A stretch of DNA of 64,000 nucleotides from Rhizobium herbae (GTDB lineage Bacteria; Pseudomonadota; Alphaproteobacteria; Rhizobiales; Rhizobiaceae): assembly GCF_017873135.1 (NCBI RefSeq), contig NZ_JAGGJV010000008.1, positions 248,001-312,000 on the forward strand. The letters run 5' to 3'. Made by a program: the position numbers and the translations under genes. Below the pieces are notes generated by a model. The model saw nothing but the letters and a program-made list of their open reading frames with translations, had not been told where the DNA came from and made no database searches. This document shows, piece by piece, positions 1 to 9,292 of this stretch. Position 1 is the first letter of the stretch. The number at the start of each line of letters is the position of its first letter.

Positions 1-394
1 GGTTGCCGGAGACACCAAGGCTGAAGGCGGCAAGGTCGCCAAACCGGAAACGGCCGCGGCAACGCCTGCTGCTCTCGTTGGCAAGCCCGCTGACACCGCA
101 AAGCCCTCGCTTGAGGACAAGAACCGTCCCGCCGGCATTGCAAAGCCGGCGACCCCGGATGACCTCAAGCTGATCTCCGGCGTCGGTCCGAAGATCGAAG
201 GCATCCTGCATGAACTCGGCATCTTCACCTTCGCGCAGGTCGCGGGCTGGAAGAAGGCCGAGCGCGAATGGGTGGACGGCTATCTCAATTTCAAGGGCCG
301 CATCGAACGCGACGATTGGGTCAAGCAGGCCAAGGCGCTGGCCAAGGGCGGCGAAGCCGAATACATCAAAGTTTTCGGCAAGAAGCCGCGATAG
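1..394 (+). CDS. nuoE: NADH-quinone oxidoreductase subunit E, C-terminal part
   Basis: This is the 3' end of a gene that begins before the window; the first complete codon starts at base 2. The visible 130 residues are not the thioredoxin-like [2Fe-2S] domain of NuoE but the long tail found in rhizobial NuoE: a Lys/Ala/Pro-rich linker followed by a helix-hairpin-helix module (DLKLISGVGPKIEGILHELG, about bases 158-217) and a conserved end (RIERDDWVKQAKALAKGG). NuoE belongs to the NADH-oxidising arm of complex I. The gene stops 11 bases before nuoF, so the two are co-transcribed. The identity rests on this tail, its position in front of nuoF, and knowledge of the family; the catalytic domain is outside the window. 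Confidence 0.88.
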   Translation, partial: VAGDTKAEGGKVAKPETAAATPAALVGKPADTAKPSLEDKNRPAGIAKPATPDDLKLISGVGPKIEGILHELGIFTFAQVAGWKKAEREWVDGYLNFKGRIERDDWVKQAKALAKGGEAEYIKVFGKKPR

Positions 395-405
395 ACAGGT
401 GAACC

Positions 406-1710
406 ATGCTGGACGATAAAGATCGCATTTTTACCAATATCTATGGCATCCATGACAAGTCCCTGAAGGGTGTCATGAGCCGCGGCCATTGGGATGGCAC
501 CAAGCAGATCCTCGAAAAGGGCCGCGACTGGATCATCAACGAGATGAAGGCTTCCGGTCTTCGCGGCCGTGGCGGCGCTGGCTTCCCAACGGGCCTGAAG
601 TGGTCCTTCATGCCGAAGGAAAGCGACGGACGCCCGCATTACCTCGTCGTCAATGCCGACGAATCCGAGCCCGGTACCTGCAAGGACCGCGACATCATGC
701 GCCACGATCCGCATACGCTGATCGAAGGCTGCCTGATTGCGAGCTTCGCCATGGGCGCGCATGTCGCCTATATCTACGTGCGCGGCGAATATATCCGCGA
801 GCGCGAGGCGCTGCAGGCGGCAATCGACGAATGTTATGACGCAGGCTTTCTCGGCATCAACAACAAGCACGGCTGGGACATGGACATCTACGTCCATCAC
901 GGCGCCGGCGCCTATATCTGCGGCGAAGAGACGGCCCTGCTGGAAAGCCTCGAAGGCAAGAAGGGCCAGCCGCGCCTGAAGCCGCCGTTCCCGGCCAATA
1001 TGGGTCTCTATGGCTGCCCGACGACGGTCAACAACGTCGAATCGATCGCGGTTGCCCCGACCATCCTGCGCCGTGGCGCCGGCTGGTTCTCGGCGATCGG
1101 CCGTCCGAACAATGTCGGCACCAAGCTGTTCATGGTCTCCGGCCACGTCAACAGGCCGTGCACGTTCGAAGACGCGATGGGCACTCCCTTCCGCGAGATG
1201 ATCGAGCGCCATTGCGGCGGCATTCGTGGCGGCTGGGACAATCTTCTGGCGGTCATTCCCGGCGGCTCGTCCTGCCCGGTGGTGAAAGCAGAACATATCA
1301 TCGATGCGCCGATGGATTTCGACGGCATGCGCGACGTCAAGTCGTCGTTCGGGACCGCCGCCATCATCGTCATGGATCGCTCCACCGACATCATCAAGGC
1401 CATCTGGCGCCTTGCTGCTTTCTACAAGCACGAGAGCTGCGGCCAGTGCACGCCGTGCCGCGAAGGCACCGGCTGGATGATGCGCGTCATGGAGCGCATG
1501 GTTCAGGGCCGCGCCCAGAAGCGCGAGATCGACATGCTGTTCGATGTCACCAAGCAGGTGGAGGGGCACACGATCTGCGCGCTCGGCGATGCCGCGGCAT
1601 GGCCGATCCAGGGCCTGATCCGCAATTTCCGTCCGGAGATGGAAGCACGCATCGACGAATACACCCGCAATTCCTCGTCGCATGGTGCGGTGTTGCAGGC
1701 GGCGGAGTAA
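406..1710 (+). CDS. nuoF: NADH-quinone oxidoreductase subunit F (NADH/FMN binding)
   Basis: This is the 434-residue flavoprotein subunit of complex I. It takes hydride from NADH onto FMN and passes electrons to the iron-sulfur chain. The NADH-binding glycine-rich loop [16 protein letters not shown] lies at residues 51-66 and the FMN-contacting segment [13 protein letters not shown] at 83-95. The N3 [4Fe-4S] cluster ligands are C345, C348 and C351 (CGQCTPC) and C391 (HTIC). Length and motifs are normal for the family. The ATG at 406 follows nuoE by 11 bases. The next gene starts 5 bases after the stop, so this is one operon. Confidence 0.98.
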   Translation: MLDDKDRIFTNIYGIHDKSLKGVMSRGHWDGTKQILEKGRDWIINEMKASGLRGRGGAGFPTGLKWSFMPKESDGRPHYLVVNADESEPGTCKDRDIMRHDPHTLIEGCLIASFAMGAHVAYIYVRGEYIREREALQAAIDECYDAGFLGINNKHGWDMDIYVHHGAGAYICGEETALLESLEGKKGQPRLKPPFPANMGLYGCPTTVNNVESIAVAPTILRRGAGWFSAIGRPNNVGTKLFMVSGHVNRPCTFEDAMGTPFREMIERHCGGIRGGWDNLLAVIPGGSSCPVVKAEHIIDAPMDFDGMRDVKSSFGTAAIIVMDRSTDIIKAIWRLAAFYKHESCGQCTPCREGTGWMMRVMERMVQGRAQKREIDMLFDVTKQVEGHTICALGDAAAWPIQGLIRNFRPEMEARIDEYTRNSSSHGAVLQAAE

Positions 1711-1715
1711 GCGAT

Positions 1716-2381
1716 ATGGCCAAGCCGGAACACGAAACGCACAAAGGCACGCAGGCGGGATCCGCAGGCCCCTCGTTCGGTTCCGGTATCGGCAGTACAA
1801 ATGATCCATTCGGCATGGCCGAGTGGTTGAAGGATATGCCGAAGGTGCCGCTGCATCCGCTGATGCAGCATCCGGCGGCGGCTTTTGCCGCGGCAACGGC
1901 TGTCGGGCTCGGCATGACCAGCCATATCGCCGGCTTCATGCTCGGCGCGATGCAGGGCATGGCCGAGACGGCGCAGAAGACCGGCGCTGCCCTGGACGAA
2001 AAGCCTGTGGCGCAGCCGGCCGAACCGATGGCGGGTGCTGCTGCGGCAGCGTCGCCTGCCAAGGCGTCGGTTGAGGCTAAACCGGTGCGGGTCGAGCCCG
2101 AGAAGGCGAAGCCGGTCAAAGCTGAACCGGTGAGGGCCGAAAAGCCGAAACGGCAGAGGGTTGCCCGCGTTGTCGAAACGCAGGCCGACGACCTGAAGCG
2201 GATTTCCGGCATCGGCCCGAAGCTGGAGCAGGTTTTGAATGGAATGGGCGTGCGGCGTTATGCGGATGTCGCGTCGTGGAGCGATAAGGACGCACAGCGT
2301 TTCGACGCGCAGCTCGGCTTTGGCGGACGGATCGCGCGGGACGGCTGGGTCGAGCAGGCAAAGGCCCTTATGAAGGGTTGA
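1716..2381 (+). CDS. helix-hairpin-helix protein encoded between nuoF and nuoG
   Basis: This 221-residue protein has no enzymatic motif that I recognise. Residues 1-45 are polar. A hydrophobic Ala/Gly/Met-rich stretch at about 55-85 (PAAAFAAATAVGLGMTSHI) could be a membrane or amphipathic helix. Residues 90-155 form an Ala/Pro/Lys/Glu linker. The last 65 residues are a helix-hairpin-helix module (DDLKRISGIGPKLEQVLNGM) ending in RDGWVEQAKALMKG. The same module and ending close the upstream NuoE, so the two are paralogous. The ATG at 1716 was chosen because it follows the nuoF stop by 5 bases; the open frame upstream overlaps nuoF and is a shadow. The position suggests an accessory or assembly role in complex I, but the function is not established by the sequence. 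Confidence 0.85.
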   Translation: MAKPEHETHKGTQAGSAGPSFGSGIGSTNDPFGMAEWLKDMPKVPLHPLMQHPAAAFAAATAVGLGMTSHIAGFMLGAMQGMAETAQKTGAALDEKPVAQPAEPMAGAAAAASPAKASVEAKPVRVEPEKAKPVKAEPVRAEKPKRQRVARVVETQADDLKRISGIGPKLEQVLNGMGVRRYADVASWSDKDAQRFDAQLGFGGRIARDGWVEQAKALMKG

Positions 2382-2491
2382 GATTGGATTTCGAGCGGGA
2401 GCCGGTGGCTTTCGTTCAACAGGTTAGCGTGCCTTTATAATATCTGTTCGCCGCTTTGGCTGGCGAATGAACGACAGGATTGAGTGCGAAG

Positions 2492-4573
2492 ATGGCAAAG
2501 CTGAAAGTCGACGGAAAAGAGATCGAGGTCCCGGATCATTTCACGCTGTTGCAGGCGTGCGAAGAGGCCGGCGCCGAGGTTCCGCGCTTCTGTTTCCACG
2601 AGCGGCTGTCGGTCGCCGGAAACTGCCGCATGTGTCTGATCGAGGTGAAGGGGGGGCCGCCGAAACCCGCAGCCTCCTGCGCTATGGGCGTGCGCGACCT
2701 GCGTCCCGGCCCGAACGGCGAAGCGCCGGAAGTCTTCACGACCACGCCGATGGTCAAGAAGGCCCGTGAAGGCGTGATGGAATTCCTGCTCATCAACCAT
2801 CCGCTCGATTGCCCGATCTGCGACCAGGGTGGCGAATGCGACCTGCAGGATCAGGCCATGGCCTTCGGCGTCGATTCGACCCGCTACAACGAAAACAAGC
2901 GCGCCGTCGAAGACAAGTATATCGGCCCGCTGGTCAAGACCGTGATGAACCGCTGCATTCACTGCACGCGCTGCGTCCGCTTCACCACCGAAGTTGCCGG
3001 CATCGCCGAACTCGGCCTGATCGGCCGCGGCGAAGATGCGGAGATCACAACCTATCTCGAGCAGGCGATGACGTCGGAGCTTCAGGGCAACGTCGTCGAT
3101 CTCTGCCCGGTCGGCGCGCTGACCTCCAAGCCGTATGCCTTCAACGCCCGTCCGTGGGAACTTGGAAAGACCGAATCGGTCGACGTCATGGATGCCGTCG
3201 GCTCGGCCATCCGCGTCGATACCCGTGGCCGCGAAGTCATGCGCGTCATGCCGCGCGTCAATGAAGAGATCAACGAAGAGTGGATTTCCGACAAGACCCG
3301 CTTCATCTGGGATGGCCTGAAGACCCAGCGTCTCGACCGCCCTTACGTGAAGAAGGACGGCCGTCTGCAGCCCGCCAGCTGGAACGAGGCCTTTGCCGCC
3401 ATCAAGGCAGCCGTTGCCAAGACCAGCGGCGACAGGATCGGCGCCATTGCCGGCGATCTGGCATCCGTTGAGGAAATGTACGCGCTGAAGGAACTGATTT
3501 CTTCGCTCGGCTCTAAGAACATCGATTGCCGCCAGGATGGCGCAGCGCTTGATCCTTCTTTCGGCCGTTCGAGCTACATCTTCAACCCGACGATCCTTGG
3601 CATCGAAAGCGCCGACGCGCTGCTGATCATCGGCTCGAACCCGCGCTTTGAAGCCTCCGTTCTCAACGCCCGCATCCGCAAGCGGTTCCGGATGGCCAAT
3701 TTCCCTATCGCCGTGATCGGCGAGCAGGCCGAGCTTCGTTACACTTACGAATATCTCGGTGCAGGCACGGATTCGCTGGCTGAGCTTGTCGGCGGCAAGG
3801 GCAAGTTCCTGAGCGTGTTGAAGAAGGCACAGCGTCCGATGATCATCGTCGGCCAGGGCGCGATCACCGGTGGCAACGGCGCCTCGGTTCTGGCTGCCGC
3901 TGCAAAGCTCGCAGGGGCCGTTGGTGCCGTGACCGCAGACTGGAACGGCTTTGCCGTCCTGCATACGGCCGCCGCCCGCGTCGGTGGTCTCGATCTCGGC
4001 TTCGTGCCGGGTGAGGGGGGTAAGACTGCTGCTCAGATGCTGACCGGCACGGACGTCCTGTTCCTGCTCGGCGCCGACGAAATGGATTTCTCCGGCAAGA
4101 CCGCCGGCTTCACCGTCTATATCGGCTCGCACGGCGACGAGGGCGCGCACGGCGCCGACGTCATCCTGCCGGGCGCGACCTATACGGAAAAGTCCGGTAC
4201 CTGGGTCAACACCGAAGGCCGCGTCCAGATCGGCAACCGCGCCGGTTTCGCGCCGGGCGATGCCCGCGAGGACTGGGCGATCATTCGCGCGCTGTCCGAC
4301 GTGCTTGGCAAGAAGCTGCCGTTTGATTCGCTTGCCGAATTGCGTGGCAAGCTCCATGCGGCGCACCCGCATTTCGCCGATGTCGACATGATTGCGCCGG
4401 GTGGTAGCGGTGAAATTGCCGCACTTGCACAAAAAGCCGGTGAGATGGCTAAATCGGCGTTTGCGTCTCCGGTCAAAGACTTCTATTTGACGAACCCGAT
4501 AGCACGCGCGTCCGCCGTCATGGCCGAATGTTCGGCTTTGGCACGCAACAACTTCAAAGCTGCGGCGGAATGA
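2492..4573 (+). CDS. nuoG: NADH-quinone oxidoreductase subunit G
   Basis: This is the large iron-sulfur subunit of the complex I peripheral arm, 693 residues. The N-terminal [2Fe-2S] ligands are C34, C45, C48 and C63. The His-Cys [4Fe-4S] site has H103, C107, C110 and C116 (HPLDCPICDQGGEC). The next [4Fe-4S] cluster uses C155, C158, C161 and C205. A molybdopterin-oxidoreductase-like domain without cofactor function follows. I prefer the ATG at 2492 (MAKLKVDGKE, the usual family start) over an in-frame TTG at 2480, because the AGGA at 2476-2479 directly abuts that TTG. A 110-base spacer separates it from the previous gene; no terminator is seen there. Confidence 0.97.
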   Translation: MAKLKVDGKEIEVPDHFTLLQACEEAGAEVPRFCFHERLSVAGNCRMCLIEVKGGPPKPAASCAMGVRDLRPGPNGEAPEVFTTTPMVKKAREGVMEFLLINHPLDCPICDQGGECDLQDQAMAFGVDSTRYNENKRAVEDKYIGPLVKTVMNRCIHCTRCVRFTTEVAGIAELGLIGRGEDAEITTYLEQAMTSELQGNVVDLCPVGALTSKPYAFNARPWELGKTESVDVMDAVGSAIRVDTRGREVMRVMPRVNEEINEEWISDKTRFIWDGLKTQRLDRPYVKKDGRLQPASWNEAFAAIKAAVAKTSGDRIGAIAGDLASVEEMYALKELISSLGSKNIDCRQDGAALDPSFGRSSYIFNPTILGIESADALLIIGSNPRFEASVLNARIRKRFRMANFPIAVIGEQAELRYTYEYLGAGTDSLAELVGGKGKFLSVLKKAQRPMIIVGQGAITGGNGASVLAAAAKLAGAVGAVTADWNGFAVLHTAAARVGGLDLGFVPGEGGKTAAQMLTGTDVLFLLGADEMDFSGKTAGFTVYIGSHGDEGAHGADVILPGATYTEKSGTWVNTEGRVQIGNRAGFAPGDAREDWAIIRALSDVLGKKLPFDSLAELRGKLHAAHPHFADVDMIAPGGSGEIAALAQKAGEMAKSAFASPVKDFYLTNPIARASAVMAECSALARNNFKAAAE

Positions 4574-4594
4574 GCGCGAGGGAATAAGACGAAA

Positions 4595-5638
4595 ATGGAC
4601 GCTTTCATTTCCACCTATGTCTGGCCAACGGCCATCATGATCGGCCAGTCGCTGTTGCTGCTGGTCGCGCTTTTGATCTTCATCGCCTACATCCTGCTGG
4701 CGGACCGCAAGATCTGGGCGGCGGTGCAGATGCGCCGTGGACCGAATGTGGTAGGCCCCTGGGGTCTTTTCCAGTCCTTCGCCGATCTTTTGAAGTTCGT
4801 CTTCAAGGAGCCAGTCATTCCTGCCGGTTCGAACAAGATCCTGTTCCTGCTGGCGCCGCTGGTGTCCGTGACGCTGGCGCTCGCAGCCTGGGCGGTCATT
4901 CCGCTCAATGCCAACTGGGTAATGGCCAATATCAATGTCGGCATCCTCTATGTCTTCGCCATTTCCTCGCTTGAGGTCTACGGCGTCATCATCGGCGGCT
5001 GGGCATCGAACTCGAAATATCCGTTCCTCTCGGCGCTGCGCTCCGCCGCCCAGATGGTCTCCTACGAAGTCTCCATCGGTTTCGTCATCGTCACCGTGCT
5101 TCTCTGCGCCGGTTCGCTGAATCTGACGGATATCGTCGATTCGCAGCGTGACGGCCTCGGCACGATGATGGGCCTGCCGGGCTCGTTCCTCGACTGGTAC
5201 TGGCTGCCGCTGTTCCCGATGTTCATCATCTTCTTCATCTCGGCGCTGGCGGAAACCAACCGTCCACCCTTCGATCTGGTCGAAGCGGAATCGGAACTGG
5301 TCGCCGGCTTCATGGTCGAGTATGGCTCGACCCCGTACATGATGTTCATGCTCGGCGAATATGCAGCCATCTGCCTGATGTGCGCGCTGACGACGATCCT
5401 GTTCCTCGGCGGCTGGCTGCCCCCGGTCGACGTCTGGTTCCTCAACTGGGTTCCGGGCATCATCTGGTTCATCCTGAAAGCCTCGATGGTGTTCTTCATG
5501 TTCGCCATGGTGAAGGCCTTCGTGCCACGCTACCGCTACGACCAGCTGATGCGTCTCGGCTGGAAGGTCTTCCTTCCGCTGTCGCTTGCCATGGTCTTCA
5601 TTGTTGCAGTCACGCTGAAACTGGTGGTGTGGGCCTGA
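4595..5638 (+). CDS. nuoH: NADH-quinone oxidoreductase subunit H
   Basis: This is the 347-residue membrane subunit that joins the peripheral arm to the membrane arm of complex I and forms much of the quinone-binding chamber. It has about eight hydrophobic segments. The conserved loops are present: [20 protein letters not shown] near residues 35-53 and [20 protein letters not shown] near 215-235. The length is typical. It starts 21 bases after nuoG. Its stop codon overlaps the ATG of a 20-codon open frame that fills the gap to nuoI. Confidence 0.98.
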   Translation: MDAFISTYVWPTAIMIGQSLLLLVALLIFIAYILLADRKIWAAVQMRRGPNVVGPWGLFQSFADLLKFVFKEPVIPAGSNKILFLLAPLVSVTLALAAWAVIPLNANWVMANINVGILYVFAISSLEVYGVIIGGWASNSKYPFLSALRSAAQMVSYEVSIGFVIVTVLLCAGSLNLTDIVDSQRDGLGTMMGLPGSFLDWYWLPLFPMFIIFFISALAETNRPPFDLVEAESELVAGFMVEYGSTPYMMFMLGEYAAICLMCALTTILFLGGWLPPVDVWFLNWVPGIIWFILKASMVFFMFAMVKAFVPRYRYDQLMRLGWKVFLPLSLAMVFIVAVTLKLVVWA

Positions 5639-5700
5639 TGTCCGTTCCCCGTTTCGCAAAATCAGCCGGCGCCTCCCTGGCCGGCACGTTTGGAGGTTGA
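5638..5700 (+). other. 20-codon open frame between nuoH and nuoI
   Basis: The ATG overlaps the nuoH stop (ATGA), and the frame runs for 20 codons ([20 protein letters not shown]) to a TGA at 5698-5700. The last A of that TGA is also the first base of an alternative nuoI ATG at 5700. The GGAGG that serves nuoI lies inside this frame. It may be a translational-coupling leader that carries ribosomes from nuoH to nuoI, or a chance frame. No domain is visible and I have no evidence for a stable product. Confidence 0.2.
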
Positions 5701-5702
5701 TG

Positions 5703-6194
5703 ATGGCAAGTCTGTCGCAAGCCGTCAGTTCGCTGTTCCTCAAGGAATTCGTCAACGCGTTTTTCCTGTCGATGCGGTATTTCTTCGCGCCGAAGTCGAC
5801 GCTGAACTACCCGTTTGAAAAGGGGCCGATCAGCCCGCGCTTTCGCGGCGAGCATGCGCTGCGCCGTTATCCGAACGGCGAGGAACGCTGCATCGCCTGC
5901 AAGCTGTGCGAGGCGATCTGTCCTGCCCAGGCAATCACCATCGAAGCCGGCCCGCGCCGCAACGATGGCACCCGCCGCACGGTGCGTTACGACATCGACA
6001 TGGTGAAGTGCATCTATTGCGGTTTCTGCCAGGAAGCCTGTCCGGTGGACGCGATCGTCGAAGGTCCGAACTTCGAGTTCGCCACCGAGACACGCGAAGA
6101 GCTCTACTACGACAAGGACCGGCTGCTGGCCAACGGCGACCGCTGGGAACGCGAAATTGCCCGCAACATTGCAATGGACTCGCCTTACCGCTGA
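5703..6194 (+). CDS. nuoI: NADH-quinone oxidoreductase subunit I (2x[4Fe-4S])
   Basis: This 163-residue ferredoxin-like subunit carries clusters N6a and N6b, which pass electrons towards N2 and quinone. The two cluster motifs are [12 protein letters not shown] (C63, C66, C69, C73) and [12 protein letters not shown] (C103, C106, C109, C113). The N-terminal amphipathic region ([13 protein letters not shown]) packs against the membrane arm. Three in-frame starts occur at 5697 (TTG), 5700 and 5703. The GGAGG at 5692-5696 is best spaced, at 6 nt, for the ATG at 5703, which also gives the usual N-terminus MASLSQAV. Confidence 0.97.
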   Translation: MASLSQAVSSLFLKEFVNAFFLSMRYFFAPKSTLNYPFEKGPISPRFRGEHALRRYPNGEERCIACKLCEAICPAQAITIEAGPRRNDGTRRTVRYDIDMVKCIYCGFCQEACPVDAIVEGPNFEFATETREELYYDKDRLLANGDRWEREIARNIAMDSPYR

Positions 6195-6212
6195 GACCGC
6201 TGCAACCGGACT

Positions 6213-6235
6213 GCGCCCGCCACTGAGGCGGGCGC
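6213..6235 (+). other. strong stem-loop between nuoI and nuoJ
   Basis: A perfect 9-bp inverted repeat (GCGCCCGCC, loop ACTGA, GGCGGGCGC) lies 18 bases after the nuoI stop and 100 bases before nuoJ. No T-tract follows, so it is not a normal intrinsic terminator. It may protect or terminate a processed nuo mRNA end and change the nuoI/nuoJ stoichiometry. The structure is read directly; the role is inference. Confidence 0.55.
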
Positions 6236-6334
6236 CCATCAGATTTAGGGCGTTGGCCGGGAGTTCCGGTGCGCCAGTGGGAAGGGTGGCCTTTTGGCCA
6301 TGCCTGCCCGGGGAAGACGAAAAAGGCACCGATC

Positions 6335-6949
6335 ATGGGTCTGCAGGCTCTTTTTTTCTATCTTTTTTCATTCGTCGCGGTTGCGTCGGCGTTCATGGTG
6401 ATTTCCGCGCGGAACCCTGTTTATTCCGTGCTGTTCCTGATCCTGACGTTCTTCAACTCGGCCGGTCTGTTTCTTCTGACCGGCGCCGAGTTCCTGGCGA
6501 TGATCCTGCTGGTCGTCTATATCGGTGCCGTCGCGGTTCTCTTCCTCTTCGTGGTGATGATGCTCGACATCGACTTCACGGAACTGCGGTCGGGCGTGCT
6601 TGAATATGCGCCGGTCGGTGCCTTGATCGGCCTCGTGCTGGCTGCCGAACTGATCATCGTGGTCGGCGGCAGCTCGTTCTCGCCGGAAATCGCCAAGACG
6701 ATCTCGATGCCGATCCCGGCGATCGCCGATCGCACCAACACGGCCGCGCTCGGCGACGTGCTCTATACGCATTATGTCTACTTCTTCCAGATTGCCGGCC
6801 TGGTTCTGCTGGTCGCGATGATCGGCGCCATCGTGCTGACGCTGCGCCACCGTGACAACATCAAGCGCCAGGATATTCCCACACAGGTTGCCCGCACGCC
6901 GAAGACCGCTGTCGAAGTGGTCAAGGTGAAGTCGGGGCAGGGTCTTTAA
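6335..6949 (+). CDS. nuoJ: NADH-quinone oxidoreductase subunit J
   Basis: This is a 204-residue membrane subunit of the complex I proton-pumping arm. It has five hydrophobic segments and the conserved stretch [20 protein letters not shown], whose pi-bulge-containing third helix is central to coupling. I chose the ATG at 6335 ([16 protein letters not shown]), because an in-frame ATG 66 bases upstream would add 22 polar residues not found in the family. The 140-base spacer to nuoI contains the stem-loop at 6213-6235. Confidence 0.96.
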   Translation: MGLQALFFYLFSFVAVASAFMVISARNPVYSVLFLILTFFNSAGLFLLTGAEFLAMILLVVYIGAVAVLFLFVVMMLDIDFTELRSGVLEYAPVGALIGLVLAAELIIVVGGSSFSPEIAKTISMPIPAIADRTNTAALGDVLYTHYVYFFQIAGLVLLVAMIGAIVLTLRHRDNIKRQDIPTQVARTPKTAVEVVKVKSGQGL

Positions 6950-6978
6950 GACGGACGCGAGGTCAAGGAACAAACATC

Positions 6979-7287
6979 ATGGAAATCGGTATTTCCCACT
7001 ATCTGACCGTCAGCGCCATCCTGTTCACGCTGGGCGTCTTCGGCATCTTCCTCAACCGGAAGAACGTCATCATCATCCTGATGTCGGTGGAACTCATCCT
7101 GCTTGCGGTGAACATCAATATGGTCGCCTTCTCGTCGTTCCTCAACGACATCACCGGCCAGGTGTTCGCCCTGTTCATTCTGACCGTCGCGGCCGCGGAA
7201 GCCGCCATCGGTCTTGCAATTCTCGTCGTCTTCTACCGCAACCGCGGCTCCATCGCCGTGGAAGACGTCAACATGATGAAGGGCTGA
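6979..7287 (+). CDS. nuoK: NADH-quinone oxidoreductase subunit K
   Basis: This 102-residue protein with three transmembrane helices belongs to the proton-translocating membrane arm. The two intramembrane glutamates needed for coupling are visible in [16 protein letters not shown] and in [17 protein letters not shown]. The length is exactly that of bacterial NuoK. A Shine-Dalgarno AAGGA lies at about 10 bases before the ATG. The stop is 7 bases before nuoL. Confidence 0.98.
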   Translation: MEIGISHYLTVSAILFTLGVFGIFLNRKNVIIILMSVELILLAVNINMVAFSSFLNDITGQVFALFILTVAAAEAAIGLAILVVFYRNRGSIAVEDVNMMKG

Positions 7288-7294
7288 GCGGCCA

Positions 7295-9292
7295 ATGAAT
7301 ACGATTATTCAAGCCATCGTCTTCCTGCCGCTGATCGGCTTCCTGATCGCGGGCCTGTTCGGCACCTCGATCGGCGCCAAGGCATCGGAATATGTCACCA
7401 GCGGTTTCATGATCATCGTCGCGGTCCTCTCGTGGATCGTCTTCTTCGACGTCGCGATCGGCGAGACGGAGATGATCAAGGTCACGGTGATGCGCTGGGT
7501 CCAGTCCGGCAGCTTCGACGCCGAATGGGCTTTCCGCGTCGATACGCTGACGGCCGTCATGTTCGTCGTCGTCAACACGGTCTCCTGCCTGGTTCATATC
7601 TACTCGATCGGCTACATGCACCACGATGCGAACCGGCCGCGTTTCTTTGCCTACCTGTCGCTGTTCACTTTCGCCATGCTGATGCTGGTGACATCCGACA
7701 ACCTGCTGCAGATGTTCTTCGGCTGGGAAGGCGTGGGCCTTGCGTCCTATCTGCTGATCGGCTTCTGGTACAAGAAGCCGTCGGCCACGGCTGCGGCGAT
7801 GAAGGCCTTCATCGTCAACCGCGTCGGCGACTTCGGCTTCGCGCTCGGCATCTTCGGCGTCTTCGTGTTGTTCGGTTCGATCAGTTTTGAGACGATCTTT
7901 GCCACAGCCGCCACCTATCTGCCGGCGGAAGGTGCCCATGAGGGCGGCGAGGCCGTCATCACCCTGTTCGGCATGCATCTCGACAAGGCGCACGCCGTTA
8001 CCGCCATATGCCTGCTGCTCTTCATGGGCGCGATGGGCAAGTCGGCGCAGTTCCTGCTGCACACCTGGCTGCCGGACGCCATGGAAGGCCCGACGCCCGT
8101 GTCGGCGCTCATCCATGCCGCGACCATGGTCACCGCCGGCGTCTTCCTCGTCGCCCGCATGTCGCCGCTGTTCGAACTGTCGCATACGGCTCTGATGGTC
8201 GTCACCGTGGTCGGCGCGATCACCGCGTTCTTTGCGGCCACCGTCGGCCTCGTGCAGAATGACATCAAGCGCGTCATCGCCTATTCGACCTGTTCGCAGC
8301 TCGGCTACATGTTCGTGGCGCTCGGCACCGGTGCCTATGGCGCTGGGATATTCCATTTGTTCACTCATGCCTTCTTCAAAGCGCTGCTGTTCCTCTGCGC
8401 CGGCTCGGTCATCCACGCCGTCGATGGCGAACAGGACATGCGCTACATGGGTGGCTTGCGTAAGCACATCAAATGGACCTTCGCCATGATGATGGTCGGC
8501 ACTCTGGCGATCACCGGCGTCGGTATCCCGTTCTCGGGCATTGGTCTTGCCGGCTTCATCTCGAAGGACATCATCATCGAATCTGCCTATGCCGCGCATT
8601 CGCCGGTCGCGGGCTTTGCCTTCACGCTGCTCGTCATTGCTGCCTGCTTCACCAGCTTCTATTCCTGGCGCCTTATTTTCATGACCTTCTATGGCAAGCC
8701 GCGCGCTTCCCACGAAGTCATGCATCATGTCCATGAATCGCCGATGGTCATGCTGGTGCCGCTGTTCATCCTCGGCATTGGTGCGGTTTTCGCCGGCATG
8801 GTGTTCGAAGGCCGTTTCTTTGGTCACGAATATGCCGAGTTCTGGCAGGGCGCGCTATTCACTGGACCGGAGAACGAAATCCTGGAGCACTTCCATCATG
8901 TTCCGGCTTTGGTTGCCCTCAGTCCGTTCATCGCGATGATCCTCGGCTTCGTCACCGCCTGGTACATGTACATCCGCTCGCCTGAGACGCCGAAATACCT
9001 GGCCAATCAGCATCGCGGTCTCTACCAGTTCCTGCTCAACAAGTGGTACTTCGACGAACTCTACGACTTCCTGTTCGTGCGGCCCGCCAAGCGCATCGGC
9101 ACATTCCTGTGGAAGGAAGGTGACGGCAGGGTCATCGATGGCTACGGCCCGAACGGCATTGCCGCCCGCGTCATGGATGTTACCGACCGCGTCGTTCGCC
9201 TTCAGACCGGTTACCTCTATCACTACGCCTTCGTAATGCTCATCGGCATCGCGGCGCTTGTTACCTGGATGATGCTCGGGAGCTCCTTCTGA
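7295..9292 (+). CDS. nuoL: NADH-quinone oxidoreductase subunit L
   Basis: This is the 665-residue antiporter-like subunit at the far end of the complex I membrane arm, carrying the long lateral helix near its C-terminus. The conserved antiporter core is present: [23 protein letters not shown], then [30 protein letters not shown] cut into its known helices, then [14 protein letters not shown]. The lysines and the glutamate expected for proton transfer lie in these helices. The TGA overlaps the nuoM ATG by one base, which implies translational coupling. Confidence 0.98.
   Translation: MNTIIQAIVFLPLIGFLIAGLFGTSIGAKASEYVTSGFMIIVAVLSWIVFFDVAIGETEMIKVTVMRWVQSGSFDAEWAFRVDTLTAVMFVVVNTVSCLVHIYSIGYMHHDANRPRFFAYLSLFTFAMLMLVTSDNLLQMFFGWEGVGLASYLLIGFWYKKPSATAAAMKAFIVNRVGDFGFALGIFGVFVLFGSISFETIFATAATYLPAEGAHEGGEAVITLFGMHLDKAHAVTAICLLLFMGAMGKSAQFLLHTWLPDAMEGPTPVSALIHAATMVTAGVFLVARMSPLFELSHTALMVVTVVGAITAFFAATVGLVQNDIKRVIAYSTCSQLGYMFVALGTGAYGAGIFHLFTHAFFKALLFLCAGSVIHAVDGEQDMRYMGGLRKHIKWTFAMMMVGTLAITGVGIPFSGIGLAGFISKDIIIESAYAAHSPVAGFAFTLLVIAACFTSFYSWRLIFMTFYGKPRASHEVMHHVHESPMVMLVPLFILGIGAVFAGMVFEGRFFGHEYAEFWQGALFTGPENEILEHFHHVPALVALSPFIAMILGFVTAWYMYIRSPETPKYLANQHRGLYQFLLNKWYFDELYDFLFVRPAKRIGTFLWKEGDGRVIDGYGPNGIAARVMDVTDRVVRLQTGYLYHYAFVMLIGIAALVTWMMLGSSF

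Noticed and set aside
2435-5755. A 1106-codon open frame on the - strand opposite nuoG and nuoH
   Set aside because: It is fully antisense to two certain genes, His/Arg/Asp-rich in the way of GC-rich shadow frames, and shows no domain.
7268-8827. A 519-codon open frame on the - strand opposite nuoL
   Set aside because: Shadow frame; very acidic and His-rich, no domain, no ribosome site.
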